DNA of 64,000 nt from Rebecca billardiae RCC1528 (GCA_965240325.2 OZ251228.1:2232001-2296000); one strand, 5' to 3'. Numbered from the stretch's first letter, positions 49,522 to 60,316 are shown. Numbers and translations are program-made. The notes: generated by a model from the sequence alone, not told the origin.

Positions 49522-51519
49522 ATGGCGCCGGCGCGTCCCGTGTCCGGTGAGTGGCGCATCCCCTTGAAGGCGGGCGCGGCAGCCCCGCCTCCCCCGGCGG
49601 CTGCCCCGCCACCGCCGCCGCCGGCTGCGGCAGCGGCGGCGGCGGCGCCGCCGCCGGCCCCAGCGGCGGCGGCGGGGGCGGCGGGTGGGTCGTCGGCCAA
49701 GCTGTCGCCTCTGCTGCTGCTCCTGCTGCTGCTGTGCTGCTGCCTCCTGGTCGGCGGAATCATCGCCCTGGTCGTCCTGCTGAACGCGGGTGGCGCTGGC
49801 CCGGCGCTCGGTGGCGGCGCAGCGGTGGCAGCCGCCCTGCAGCCGCCCTCGCCGCCCTCGCCGCCATCCTCGCCGCCATCGCCGCCATCGCCGCCATCGC
49901 CGCCATCGCCGCCATCGCCGCCATCGCCACCCCCTGCGCCGCCATCGCCGCCATCGCCGCCGCCATCGCCGCCATCGCCGCCATCGCCACCCTCGCCGCC
50001 GTCGCCGCCTCCCGCGCCGCCGTCGCCGCCGTCGCCGCCTCCCGCGCCGCCGTCGCCGCCGCCCGCGCCGCCATCGCCGCCGCCATCGCCGCCATCGCCG
50101 CCATCGCCGCCATCGCCGCCGCCATCGCCGCCATCGCCGCCATCGCCGCCGCCGCCGCCCTCACCCCCGCCGTCGCCGCCATCGCCGCCAACGCCGCCGA
50201 GTCCTCCCCCGCCGCCGCCGTCGTCGCCGCCGGCTCCCCCGCCGCCGCCGTCGACGCCGCCGCCCCCGCCCGCTTCGCCCCCGTCACCCCCGCCGCCGCC
50301 TTCGCCGCCGCCGGCGCCCCTGAACCCGCCGCCCGCGCCGCCGCCGCCGCCCCTGCCGCCGCACTTCAAGAACGTCGGCGAGGTCGAGTTTGCGTACACG
50401 TTCATCAACACGGGCCGCGCGGTCGGCGGCACGACCAACGAGGTTGCGCTGCAGACGTTCGACGCGAACGACGACCCGCTGTTCCGCGTGGTGCTGCTGC
50501 CCGAGGGCGTCGGCCCCTTCACCAAGGAGACCGCCGTCGTCCGCGACCTCGTCCACAGCTACGACTGGGAGAGCGTGCGCCGCGCGGAGTTTGAGGTGAA
50601 GGGCGACGACAAGACGCGCATCCCGATCTACTTGCTTGTGATGGTGTTCGAGCGCGGGATGATTCGGATCTCGCCGCCCAACAAGAGGCTGGTCTCGGAG
50701 GAGCGCGCGGCGTCCATGGGGATCACGGTGCCGGCGGAGCTGTACGACTGTACGCGCGCCGAGCCGCGCCGCCGGCCGCGCGCCCGCGCGCCGTCAGCGG
50801 CGCTTGCGCGCCGCCGCGCCCGCGCGCCCCCGCCTCGCGCCTCTCTCTCACCCCCTGCCCTCCGCCTGCCCTCCGCCCTCGGACGCCCTCCGCTGCTTGC
50901 AGGGCCCGAGCCCACGCTGCACATCACCGTGACGGGCGGCGAGAACACCGCCGGCGTGAAGCTGTACACCCAGATCCGCGGGTACCACTCCTCCGACCTC
51001 ACGCCCGTGCTCTCGCCAAAGGCGCTCGTCACCGAGGGGGTGGCCAAGGGCGAGAAGATCGAGGCCTACGTCTTCGACGTGATCTGGCGGGTGCGCGCGC
51101 GCGAGAGGGAGCGAGCGCGCACGCGGCGACGCGCGCGCGCGGGCACGCCCCGCGGCGGGCACGCCGCCGCCGCCGCCCGCCCCCGCGCGCCGCGAGCGCG
51201 GCTCACGCGGCCGATCCCGCGCGCGCCGCCCGCGCGCGCCCTCCCCCGCGCTCAGGCGGCCGAGGGCATCGACTTCCTCTACGAGAAGGACGCGCTCATC
51301 TTCACGATCGAGGGCGCGGAGGGCGACTCCGTCACCTACGACGAGATCGGCGTCGAGCTCGGCATCTTCGGCGAGGTGGACGACGGCGACATCGAGCACT
51401 TCTCGGTGAACGCGACCAAGCCCGGCCTCACGCCGTCGCCCTTCTGGCTCCACGTGCTCACGCCGGGCGACTCGGAGCTCAAGGACGAGGAGAACGCCGA
51501 GGTCGAGCGCCGGCGCTAA
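49522..51519 (+). CDS. membrane-anchored pherophorin-like Ser/Pro-rich protein
   Basis: Three exons: 49522-50749, 50903-51090 and 51256-51519; GT-AG introns of 153 and 165 bp; 559 residues. The start is ATG 49522 (MAPARPVSGEWRIPLKAGAA). After a Pro/Ala-rich cytosolic stretch there is one TM segment (LSPLLLLLLLLCCCLLVGG then IIALVVLL), followed by about 160 residues of SPP/PPSPP repeats typical of hydroxyproline-rich matrix proteins (pherophorins, extensins). A globular domain follows: FKNVGEVEFAYTFINTGRAV, VVLLPEGVGPFTKETAVVRD, and after the introns HITVTGGENTAGVKLYTQIR, IDFLYEKDALIFTIEGAEGD, a beta-rich fold that I cannot assign. Likely a surface protein with a rod-like spacer. Homology to true pherophorin domains is not demonstrated. 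Confidence 0.82.
   Translation: MAPARPVSGEWRIPLKAGAAAPPPPAAAPPPPPPAAAAAAAAPPPAPAAAAGAAGGSSAKLSPLLLLLLLLCCCLLVGGIIALVVLLNAGGAGPALGGGAAVAAALQPPSPPSPPSSPPSPPSPPSPPSPPSPPSPPPAPPSPPSPPPSPPSPPSPPSPPSPPPAPPSPPSPPPAPPSPPPAPPSPPPSPPSPPSPPSPPPSPPSPPSPPPPPSPPPSPPSPPTPPSPPPPPPSSPPAPPPPPSTPPPPPASPPSPPPPPSPPPAPLNPPPAPPPPPLPPHFKNVGEVEFAYTFINTGRAVGGTTNEVALQTFDANDDPLFRVVLLPEGVGPFTKETAVVRDLVHSYDWESVRRAEFEVKGDDKTRIPIYLLVMVFERGMIRISPPNKRLVSEERAASMGITVPAELYDCTRAEPRRRPRARAPSAALARRRARAPPPRASLSPPALRLPSALGRPPLLAGPEPTLHITVTGGENTAGVKLYTQIRGYHSSDLTPVLSPKALVTEGVAKGEKIEAYVFDVIWRVRARERERARTRRRARAGTPRGGHAAAAARPRAPRARLTRPIPRAPPARALPRAQAAEGIDFLYEKDALIFTIEGAEGDSVTYDEIGVELGIFGEVDDGDIEHFSVNATKPGLTPSPFWLHVLTPGDSELKDEENAEVERRR
49855..50345. 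repeat. SPP-encoding minisatellite (ccatcgccg units)
   Basis: Repeats of 9-12 bp, mostly ccgccatcgccg and variants, encode the Ser/Pro rod. The reverse strand encodes Gly/Asp-rich shadows. Confidence 0.95.
50750..50902 (+). other. predicted intron 1 of pherophorin-like gene
   Basis: gtacgc ... cttgcag, 153 bp; the joined codon gives YDWPEPTLHI. Length is a multiple of three without stops. Confidence 0.75.
51091..51255 (+). other. predicted intron 2 of pherophorin-like gene
   Basis: gtgcgc ... gctcag, 165 bp, a multiple of three without stops. It joins DVIWR to AAEGIDFLYEKDAL. The translated intron would be a run of Arg/Ala. Confidence 0.78.
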
Positions 51520-53343
51520 GGCGGCGCGCTGCGCGCCGACCTGCCGCGTGCGCGCGTGCGGGCTCGCTCCGCGTGCGAAGGCTGCCGGCGCACCGGCCGC
51601 ACTCGCGCGCCGCAGTCCGAGAGGGCCATTCGCCAACGAGTGCTTGGAAGAAGACCAGGCTCGTTGCGTAGCCTCCACGGATCAAGGCGGGAGTGCGCTC
51701 GCATGCGCGATCCATTGACCATCGCGTGCACGGGCGGTGCGAATTCACTTCAGCGCCCGCCACCCGGGCGCGGGCGCCGGGGCGCGACGCACCTCGTCGC
51801 CTCGTCGACGCCGTGAGTGCCACTCGGGGGTGTCGGCACAGTCATCACGGGCGGGTCTCGGTCCTCTGTCCGCACCGGCGGCACTGCGCCCATCAGCCCA
51901 TCAGGCGAGATCGTGACGGCACTCCGGGCAGGCTCGGAGAGTGAGGCGGCGCCCAGCCCCCGCGGCACACGGCACAGTGACAGTGCGGAGTGCCGCACAC
52001 GTACAAGCCACAAGGGCCCCGCAGGCTACTGGCATTCTATGTTTTAACGACTAACAGGTAGGAAGGAGTAAGGACGGCGCAGCCGCAGGTCTCCTGAGAC
52101 CTGATTCGTCGCGCTGCGTCACTGTGCTGGCAGACATGCTGACTGACTGAGTGTGTCAGCACTCAGTCAGCAGTGCCCCGGATCTGCCCGATACCGTTCC
52201 GGCCGTCCGGCTAGTCGGTCCCGACCCGCCCCCCACTCCCCAGTCCGGTCACTGGAGCGTTACATCTTGAGTTGACACTGCAATCGGCGGGATCACGCCG
52301 CCGCTCTGATGATCCGTACGATACTCGATAGCTCCTACTCCTAGACCACCCCAGGCGGTCCCTTGGACGACATTACGGCCAGACGATGGCCATGCATCAA
52401 TCATCATCCTGAGCCACACCTCCAATAGGTTCAGACTCTATTTTTCTATAATTAAATACCCAGTCCGGGTACCATTTTCGCATATGTATACAGGTGTCCG
52501 GAATTCGCTCCCGGGTTGTGCTGAAATCTGAGTAAGGGACGGGTAATTGAAACATCGTAAAAATAGATCGAGTCTGAACCTATTGGGAGGTGGTCGGATG
52601 CGACATTTCTCGTTGAAGTCATCAAACTCATCAATCGGCCATTTATCGGCCTAATCGGGGGTCGGAAGGGACTCTGCTGCATGGTCCGCTTGGACTTGGT
52701 TGACTTCGTTCGGCTCGGGGCCAATCTGACGGAACGGAGCTGGGGGGGGGGCGGAGCCGTCCGATTACTTACTTAGTAACTTCAAAGGCATCTAATTATT
52801 CGAGCGTCTAGACTCTAGTCATCACAACTTCAACTTCAAGGCGGTCGCCGTGCCATGTCTACAACTACAAGTGAGTAAAGGACAGCCTGTGTGACGTCTT
52901 CTACAGTAGTTAGTGTCTGCTCCGAGTCTGAGCTCATCATACTATTATTCGTTCGGTCTATTAGCAGCAGCCACTTCGTCGTCTAGACGAATTTTAAATA
53001 AATCGATCAGCGTTCTTATCCCGCGGACTGAGAGTGATTGATAGAATCTATACTCGAGCAGTAATGTCACTCTCTAATTGGCTGTCAGTCGCATCATCAT
53101 ATTTATTAATTAATATTATAAATATAATTTAAGTGGCCCGGCCTGCCCGAGCAGTGCCGATGCCCGATTGCCGAACGCTTGAACCGGCCCGCCCGCCGGC
53201 CGCCCGGGGCCGGGGCCGCCGGGCCCCGGTTAGTCTGAGCTCACTCAGCTCTTCGGTCTTCCGGACTCCGACGCCACGCAGACCGAGTACCGTACCGGCT
53301 ATGCCGGCGCTGTCTCATGACTCGCGCATCACGCAGCGCGGTC
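51520..53343. other. long intergenic region, low GC at its right side, contains a small MITE-like repeat
   Basis: About 1.8 kb between convergent genes. The right half is AT-rich (53095-53135 is almost pure AT). It contains a partial dispersed repeat (about 52071-52112) and the inverted-repeat element at 52413-52595. No gene is supported. Confidence 0.5.
52413..52595. mobile_element. possible short MITE (about 180 bp) with imperfect terminal inverted repeats
   Basis: Left end gccacacctccaataggttc then agactc and tattttt; right end is its inverse (aaaaata, gatcgagtctgaacctattg, ggaggtggtc). The arms are about 30-35 bp with a few mismatches, and the internal region has no coding content. No clear target duplication was found. 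Confidence 0.6.
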
Positions 53344-54198
53344 TCACGGGCGGCACATGCGACCTGGTTTCACCTTCCGAGGCTCCGCTGGACCACTCGA
53401 TGTGCCACTCGTCTCGCCACGGTCTGCCCCGCCGCGCTGTGCCTTCTTCCACGCGCGGTACTCTGCGCCCTCGCCGGGGCCGAAGAGCTCATGGCGCCAC
53501 TCCGGGCTCTCGACAAAGCGCTTCACGCCTTGCACGTACACGTCTGCACCGAAGCTCTGCGAACGGAGGACCGTGCACAGATACGGATACAGCACGCATC
53601 CGTTCCACGGCCCGCCAGTGTAGTAGTAGTAGACGTTGCGCGTCCATCGTGTGCGGTTGCTGCCCAAGTCGTCCAGCCAGTACTCGAAGCTGCCGTGAAC
53701 GTTGCCCAGGCAGGGGCCCACGCAGCCTTGGATGAGTGGGTTGGTGAAGGCCTGGCGGCCGTGGAAAAGGGCGTAGTCACCCCGATCCTCTGCGACCTCG
53801 TACTGGAAAATCGAGTAGATGCATCCCGCGAAGAGAAACCTCTCGTAGACCAGGTCACCGCGCGCGAACGGACGCCATGTGACGCCACCCGTGCTCAGCG
53901 TGTTGGGGTAGACGCTGGTCCAGAGGCGAGACGTCATGACGGCTTCGTACACATCCTCCGGTGGCGCGTCGATCTCGATGACGTCCTGGAGGATGTACGT
54001 GCCCTTCTTCTTCTGCCACGCCGCGCGCATGCGGGCCAGGCGCTCATCCTGTGCACCTGGCGCCGTGCTCAGCCACAGCGGCTCAACGCTCGACGGGCAG
54101 AAGCAGCAGCAGAACGAGTAGGCAGGAAAGCACGCCAAGCAGCGGTTGGGCGTCACGGGCGTCGGGTGCATCGGCGGGGTCGTCGTCATCACCGGCAT
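53344..54198 (-). CDS. SRPBCC-fold (START/polyketide-cyclase-like) protein
   Basis: 284 residues from ATG 54198 (MPVMTTTPPMHPTPVTPNRC); an ATG three codons later is equally possible. After a Cys-rich stretch (RCLACFPAYSFCCCFCPSS), which could be a palmitoylated or membrane-associated anchor, a helix-grip fold is suggested by YILQDVIEIDAPPEDVYEAV, then LVYERFLFAGCIYSIFQYEV and HGSFEYWLDDLGSNRTRWTR. SRPBCC proteins bind hydrophobic ligands. The match is by pattern only, and the ligand is unknown. The C-terminus is charged and Gly/Ser-rich. It shares a CCAAT-rich divergent promoter with the patatin gene. Confidence 0.65.
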   Translation of the reverse strand: MPVMTTTPPMHPTPVTPNRCLACFPAYSFCCCFCPSSVEPLWLSTAPGAQDERLARMRAAWQKKKGTYILQDVIEIDAPPEDVYEAVMTSRLWTSVYPNTLSTGGVTWRPFARGDLVYERFLFAGCIYSIFQYEVAEDRGDYALFHGRQAFTNPLIQGCVGPCLGNVHGSFEYWLDDLGSNRTRWTRNVYYYYTGGPWNGCVLYPYLCTVLRSQSFGADVYVQGVKRFVESPEWRHELFGPGEGAEYRAWKKAQRGGADRGETSGTSSGPAEPRKVKPGRMCRP

Positions 54199-54666
54199 GA
54201 TGCTGCACTTCGGTCGCGCGCGCGCGGACGGGGCGATGAAAATCCGAAATCGAGTTCGGTCGTCGTGGCGTGGTGAGGCCGGGCGGTTGGCCAATCAGAT
54301 GACGACAACTACTGTCGCCGTAGTCAACCGCTGAACCGCATGATCTATCGTCATCATCATTCTCTTAATTGGCCTATTGCTGGGTTTCAGGTTTTGGCCT
54401 TCCGGTTCGGCCAATCATCAGACGGATTGGCTGCCGAGTTCAAAAACTCCGTTCGCCAATCAGGCCATCAGGGAAACCTGCTCGAAAACCAGTTTACTCA
54501 CCCACTATTAATATCGTACGGCGAATCACCTAGATAGTAAACCGCTACCCCGGCCGCTCGTCTTCGCCGCTCGCTCGCAACCGGCGCGACGCTCCGCGTC
54601 GTCCCTCCCCGGAACGCGCGGACTGCCAGCACCTGCGGGGATTCGTCGCGACGCGGGACAAGACCA
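54199..54666. promoter_or_regulatory. bidirectional promoter with five CCAAT boxes
   Basis: CCAAT/ATTGG occurs at 54291-54295, 54368-54372 (inverse), 54411-54415, 54426-54430 (inverse) and 54456-54460, in a 468-bp interval between divergent start codons. Several sit in a ggccaatcag context, the preferred NF-Y site. The interval has lower GC than the genes. A bidirectional NF-Y-driven promoter is an inference. Confidence 0.6.
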
Positions 54667-57600
54667 ATGGACGAACGTCCACGCGCTCTGCCAAGAATGG
54701 CCACCGACGTGCTCTTGGCACTCGCCAGCATGGTGCCGCTCCTGTGCTCGGGGCTCATGTTGCTACTTTTCGCCGTCGGCCTGACCACTGTCAGAGTCAC
54801 GGGCTCGCGCGTTGTTCGAGGTACGAGCGAAGCTGCGCGCGTCCAGGCGAGTGCAACCGTGTGGCCCGCCGCGGCGCAGGCACTGAATGTGGGCACTGCA
54901 CTTGCAGCCTTGCTCTTCGTCGTCGCGTCGAGCGCGAGCATCGAGCTGATGCACGGGTCGAAAGCTCAGCGCGCGCACCGCGCGGCAAACACCGCCCGCG
55001 CCACCGCCGACATCACTGTCGGTGTGCTCGTCGCCATCGCGCGCATCGACGCGGCCACCGGTGGCACGCCTGGACCCGAGAACGCCCCGATCGACTTTGT
55101 CGCCTCGACAATGGTGCAGTTTGCGGCGTTGGTCTGGCTCAGCTATGCCACCGGCGAGTACACTGGCTGGCCGCTCGTGCAGCTGAGGCTGCCGTGCGCC
55201 TTCTTCGACAGCGCAGCTGCCGCTGCCGGGACGCTGAGAGAGACGAGCGGCGCACCTGGTCCGCGTGAGCGCCTCGAGCTGCTGATCGCCAGCCACCCAG
55301 TGCTCGACGACGTGTGGTACGCCTTCGTGCACGCGGATCTGCTGATTCTGGTCGGGCTGCTCGCGCTCGCCATCGGCTTCCTCGTGCGCGCCGCGCGGAC
55401 GGGCACGCAGCTCGAGCGGTGGGAGGAGACGCTGAGCGTTGCGTGGGGCGTGTGGTGGGCTGGGCTCGCGCTCGGCTGGCTCCTCGTCACGTCGGCCGTT
55501 CGCATGCTCAACCTGGCCGTGCACCTCGTGGCCAGCGGGATGCGAGGGCACTTCTTGCAGATGATGAATGCCGTGCTCGCGGCCGTGGACGTGCTCTGCG
55601 CTGTCGCCGCGGCCGCCGCGAGCGCGCGGCCGGGCGCCGAGCGAATGCTGGTGCTCGGCGGCGCATGGGCGGCGCGCGCACTTGCGCACACGTCCTGCCT
55701 GTACGCGTGGGGCCTCGCCGAGCCCGCGCCGCACGCCAGCGCGGGCCCCAGCCCGGTCAGGGAGGGCAGCAAGGAGAGCGCGTCGAGCTACCACGCGGCC
55801 GCGCGCACCCCGGGCGGGCGGGGCGGCACCATCGAGGCGAAGGGGCGCGCGAACTCGCTCGCCTCGAGCGCAGCTGAGCAGGTGCGCGCGCTCGCCACGT
55901 GGATCGACCCGGCCGCGGGCAGCGCCGCCGAGCACGGCGGCGCGGACGAGGCCGAGCGCCCGCTGCGCATCCTCTCGCTCGACGGCGGCGGCGTGAAGGG
56001 CCAGAATCTGGCGCTGGCGCTCGAGGAGATCGAGGCGAGATCGGGCCTGCCGATCGACGAGATGTTCGACCTGGTCGTGGGGACGAGCGCGGGCGGCGCG
56101 GGTGCGCTCACCCTGCACGCGTTCCCCGGCTTCCAGGGCGTGCACGAGGTGCGCAAGGCCATCTTCGACGAGTTCCTCGACGTGCTGCGCACGCGGAGGC
56201 TCTCCAACCTGCTGTGGCCGGGCGGCACCATCTACAGCTCGGAGGCGCTCGTGCGCAAGTTCGAGGACAAGTGGGCGGGCACGGCCCCCGTGCCGAGCTC
56301 CTCGCGCGCCGCCGCGCCCGGCGCCAAGCCACGCCGGCTCAGGGTCGCGGCGCTCGCCGCGAAGATGGTCCCCGACGGCGCGCCCGAGCCGTTCCTGATC
56401 CGCAGCTACGAGCTGGAGGAGGGCAGGAGAGGGGGGGGGCAGCCGCTCGCGGGCACGCACAGCTGGAGCTACGTCGAGGGCGCGCGCGCGACGTGCTGCG
56501 TGCCCTACTTGTTCGCGCCCTTCGTCAAGGACGGCCACACGTAGCTCGACGGCAGCTTCGTCGCGTGCAACCCCACGATGGTCGCGCTGAACGAGGCGCG
56601 CGCGCTCTTCCAGGGTGCGCGTGCACGCGCGGCCGCAGCCGCGCCCGGCTCGGAGCGCGCGCGGCTCTCGGGCGCACGCGACGCGCGCCCACCATCGCCG
56701 CCCGCCTCGCCGCGCGCGCCGCGCTCGCAGGCCGACGCATCGGCGTGATCGCCTCCATCGGCTGCGGCAAGGCCTCGCCCGCGGGCGCGGCCGAGGGCGC
56801 GGCCGAGGGCTCGGCGATGGCGTACATGATGCACCTGCTCGCGCGCGCCGTCTCCGCGGAGGAGACGCACCGCGACCTGCTGCGCATGCTGCACGCGACC
56901 GAGTCGTCGGACGCGGCGCCGGAGCTCGCCGGGGTGAGCTACTACCGCATCAACCCGCCGACCGGGGACTACGCCCTCGACGAGCGAGACCCGGCGCGGC
57001 TGCAGGCGATGAACGACGCGTGCGCGCACTACCTGGGCGAGCACGCGGAGGCGATCGAGAGCCTGGTCGCCAAGCTGGGCGGGAAGGCGGCGGTGCGGCC
57101 CGTGGGGGGGGTGCCGGGCGCGTGTCCGCCGCCCGCGCCCTCGCTCGAGCTCGAGCGCCGGCGCGCGGCGGCGGCGATGCTCGGAGCGGCCCTTCCGTCG
57201 CGCCGGCTCTCGCAACGGCTGTCGCAACGGCTGTCGCACCGGCTGTCGCTGTCGCATCAGCGCTCGAGCGAGGAGCACGCGCGGCGCGCGGCGTGCGCGT
57301 GCGTGCCGTGGCTGCGCGCGGGCGCCTCCGCCTCGGTCGAGTCCCGCCGCGCGCGGATGCGCCGGCGCCACGCCTCAGTCGCGGACGCGTGCGCGCCGGC
57401 CGCGCACGCGAGGCGCCTGCTTGCGTCGGCGTTCAGCCGCGCGCGCCCAGCCGCGCTCGTGCTCGCTCTCGGCGCGAGCGCAGCCACGCGCCTCGGCGAG
57501 CTGGGCGCGGTGCACGCCCTCGGCGCGCCCTCGCTACTCGACGCGAGCCCCGCGGCGCACGCGGCGCTCTACTGCGCACAGCTGGGCTGCGCAGGCGGCT

Positions 57601-59747
57601 GCCTCTGGGCGTCGGCGGCGGCGTCCATGTGGCTCATCTCGACGGCGTCGGGCAGCCCGGCCGAGCGCAGGCTCGAGCTCCACTTCGGCGCGACCCCGCG
57701 CGCCGAGCTGTGCGTGCTGTGCGCCGGGCTGCTCAACATCGCCACGGCGCGGCTGCAGCTGCTCCGGCTGACGGGCCCCGCGCCCGGCTCGGCGGGCGCG
57801 GGCTGGCGCGCTGGCCATCGCGCCGCGCGCGCGCTCAGCACGGAGGTGTGGCTGTTGGACTGGGCGGTCGCCCTGGGCACGTACTGCTTTGCATGGCACG
57901 AGCTCGCGCCGCACGCGCTCCACTACGGCGGCACGGTGCTCGTAACCGTGCCGACGCGCTGCGCCGCCGGCACCCAGTGCCGCCGTCCGCGCGCGCCGCC
58001 GCGCGACCTGGAGCTCGGCGCCGCGGCGCGGCCCACGATGCGGCTTGGGCGCGGCGCGGCGCTCGCAGCCGCACTCGCCGAGCTGCTCGCTGGGCCGCTG
58101 GCGCAGCTGCAGCTGCTGTACTGGGCGTACGCGCTGCTCGCGCTGCCCGCGCAGGTCCTGGGCGCACGCCTCGCGCGCTGCGCCGGCCGCTCGTGCCTCG
58201 GCGCGCCCGTGGGCACCGCCCTCGCCGCCATCGACGTCGGACTGGTGGGCGCGCGCGCGTGCGGCTTCGGGCTGCTGGCGGCGCTGAGCGGCACGGCGAG
58301 CGTGAGCGCGCTCGGCGTCGCGGAGGCGCTCGCGGACGCGCTCGTGGCGGGCAGCGCATCCGTGCTGATCGCCTGCCAGCTCGGCGCGCGCCCAGCCGCC
58401 GCGGAGCAGGACGGCGACGTGGCCTTTGCCTCGCGGCTCGGCGCGCTGCTGCTGCGCGCGGGCGTGGCCACGGCGGCTGAGGTGGGCACGCGCCGCATGG
58501 CGATGCTCGCGGTGCGGGAGCCCGAGCTGCAGAAGCACTTCAGCGGCGACTACGTGCGGCGCGTCCGCCCCGGCGCCACCCGGCCCGGCCTCGACCTCAC
58601 CTCGCACCCCAACAAGCCGCAGCTCGGCGCGGCACGGCGGCGGTGCGCGCGCGTGCTCGCCCTCGAGGGACTGGGCGCGCACGCGCTCAGCGCCATCGTG
58701 GCGCTCGAGCTGCTGGAGGAGCGCACGCGCACGCCGGTGGGGCGGCTGTTCGAGCTGGTGGTGGGCTCGGGCGTTGGCGCGCTCGTGGCGCTGGTGATCA
58801 GCGCCACGCCCGTCGAGCCCGACCCCCTCGCCCCCGGCGCGCACTCCCTCGCGCTCACGCGCGCGCGCAGCTCCGTCGAGCGGCTCGTCGAGCGGCTGCT
58901 GCCCGACCTGGGCGCCTCGCGCACGCGGCTGCTGCGCACGGGGTACAGGGGCTCGCTCGAGGCCGTGGCTGGGTTCGCGCGGCAGGTTGTGGCCGACGCG
59001 GGGCTCTCGGCGCTCGGGCGCCGCGCGCCGGGCGCGCCGCACGCCGCGTGCGTGCTCACGCGCGTGGGCGGCGCGGGCGTCTCCGCCGACGCCTTTTTGC
59101 AGCTCGCCGTGCGCCGCACGTACGCGCTCGAGCCCGAGCGTGCAGCGCGGCTCCCGCCCGAGGTTGAGGCTGGCGTGGGGGCGGAGTTGGTGCTGGGGGC
59201 GTGCGTCGCCATCCCGGGCGACTTCCCGCCCGAGCCGAGCGCGAGCGGCGCCGTGTACATGACGGGCGCGATGGCGGCGCCGTGCCCGGCGCTCGTCGCG
59301 CTCACCGAGGCCGCGGCGCTCTGGCCCGAGCGGCGCGCCGCGCTCGTCGTCTCCGTTGGCGCGGGCACCGGCACGCAGGTCGGCAGCTCGAGCCAGTCCA
59401 TCAAGGTGCTCGCGGGCACGCTGCTCAGCCTCGCGCTCTCGGGCGAGCGCGAGTACCGCAAGGTGGAGCGGCTGCTGCCCTCGGTGGTGCCGGGCGCGAG
59501 GCTGTGGAGGCTGGACGCGCCCGTCACGGTCTCGCCCGCCGAGACGTCTCGCGAGCGGCTCGGCGCGATGGAAGAGAGCACCCGCGCTGCGCTGCTTGCG
59601 CAGCTCACAGCGAGCTCCGGGGGCCCTGCGCCAGACGACGAGCAGATGGAGCCGGAGGTGAGCGGCCTCGGTGTGAGCGGGGATGCGCTGCTGCTGGACG
59701 ACATTGCCGCCTCGCTCGTCCGGCGGCGCAGCCCAAGCATCAGCTGA
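54667..59747 (+). CDS. large membrane-associated double-patatin protein with in-frame TAG
   Basis: Exons 54667-56614 and 56731-59747, with a 116-bp GT-AG intron that joins ALFQ to GRRIGVIASIG in frame; about 1654 codons. The N-terminus has several TM segments (VLLALASMVPLLCSGLMLLL and others). The first patatin domain has LDGGGVKGQNLALALEEIE (oxyanion loop, about residue 438) and VVGTSAGGAGALTLHAFPG (nucleophile Ser about 474). Then comes a TAG at 56542-56544, immediately before LDGSFVACNPTMVALNEARA, which carries the catalytic Asp. A middle region has more TM segments. A second patatin-like domain (about 1290-1600) has LEGLGAHALSAIVALELLEE and VVGSGVGALVAL, where the Ser of GxSxG and the later DG are lost. 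Patatins are lipid acyl hydrolases. If the TAG is real the gene is truncated or read through; it may be a sequence error. Confidence 0.82.
56542..56544 (+). other. in-frame TAG in patatin gene
   Basis: Sits between ...APFVKDGHT and LDGSFVACNPT. Frame and homology resume directly, so this is a nonsense codon and not a frameshift. A Tyr codon (TAC/TAT) would be a typical residue at this place. Confidence 0.9.
56615..56730 (+). other. predicted intron of patatin gene
   Basis: gtgcgcgtg ... gctcgcag, 116 bp. Needed because patatin homology passes from one frame to another at this point. Confidence 0.82.
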
Positions 59748-60316
59748 CCGTCGCCGGCGTCGCGCGCGCGCGAGTCGGCGAGAGCTATAATCATCATCGT
59801 CGATCTCATCATCGTCACTAGTTACCCTGCCAGTGCGAGCTGCGAGGCCCTCGTCAGCATTCATACTCGCTTCGTAGTCATGCGCATCGATCTGAGAGAA
59901 AGAGAGAGAGTAGCAGCAGACGAAAGAGCAGTCGAGACGTGAGCGCGCAGAGAGATATCGGCGCTGCGCTATCGAGACGAGTCACGACAAGAGAGAGCCG
60001 CGCGCCAAGTCTCGATATATCAGCAAGTCATCAGGCCGGCGCCCTCTGACTCCTCTAGCTACGGTAGCTAGTCCTCTGCGCTGAGAGAGATATATATGTG
60101 CACCGCAGCAGATAGCGCGTGGCGGCTGCACGCTGCAGACCGTTACATCGGTATAGCTATATTGTCATCATCATCAATCACGCAGCTGCTGCTGATGCGA
60201 CGCGACCGAAGAGCAGCTCGTCACCCGCTGGCGGGATCGGTGACGCCAGCGATGCTACAGTTGCTGTAGTGGCCTGTGGGCGGACCCGCGGTGATCCCGC
60301 TGGCCGCGAGGTGTGG
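59748..60316. other. convergent intergenic region, GA-rich, no gene seen
   Basis: Contains gagagaaagagagag tracts and tatatatat around 60088-60097. No coding or RNA gene is supported. Confidence 0.45.

Noticed and set aside
49855-50345. Minus-strand Gly/Asp-rich protein
   Set aside because: Simple complement of the SPP minisatellite; the plus strand has TM segment, introns and a globular domain.
56542-56556. A 15-bp GT...AG micro-intron (gtagctcgacggcag) that would remove the TAG
   Set aside because: Too short for spliceosomal splicing and it would delete the catalytic Asp motif.
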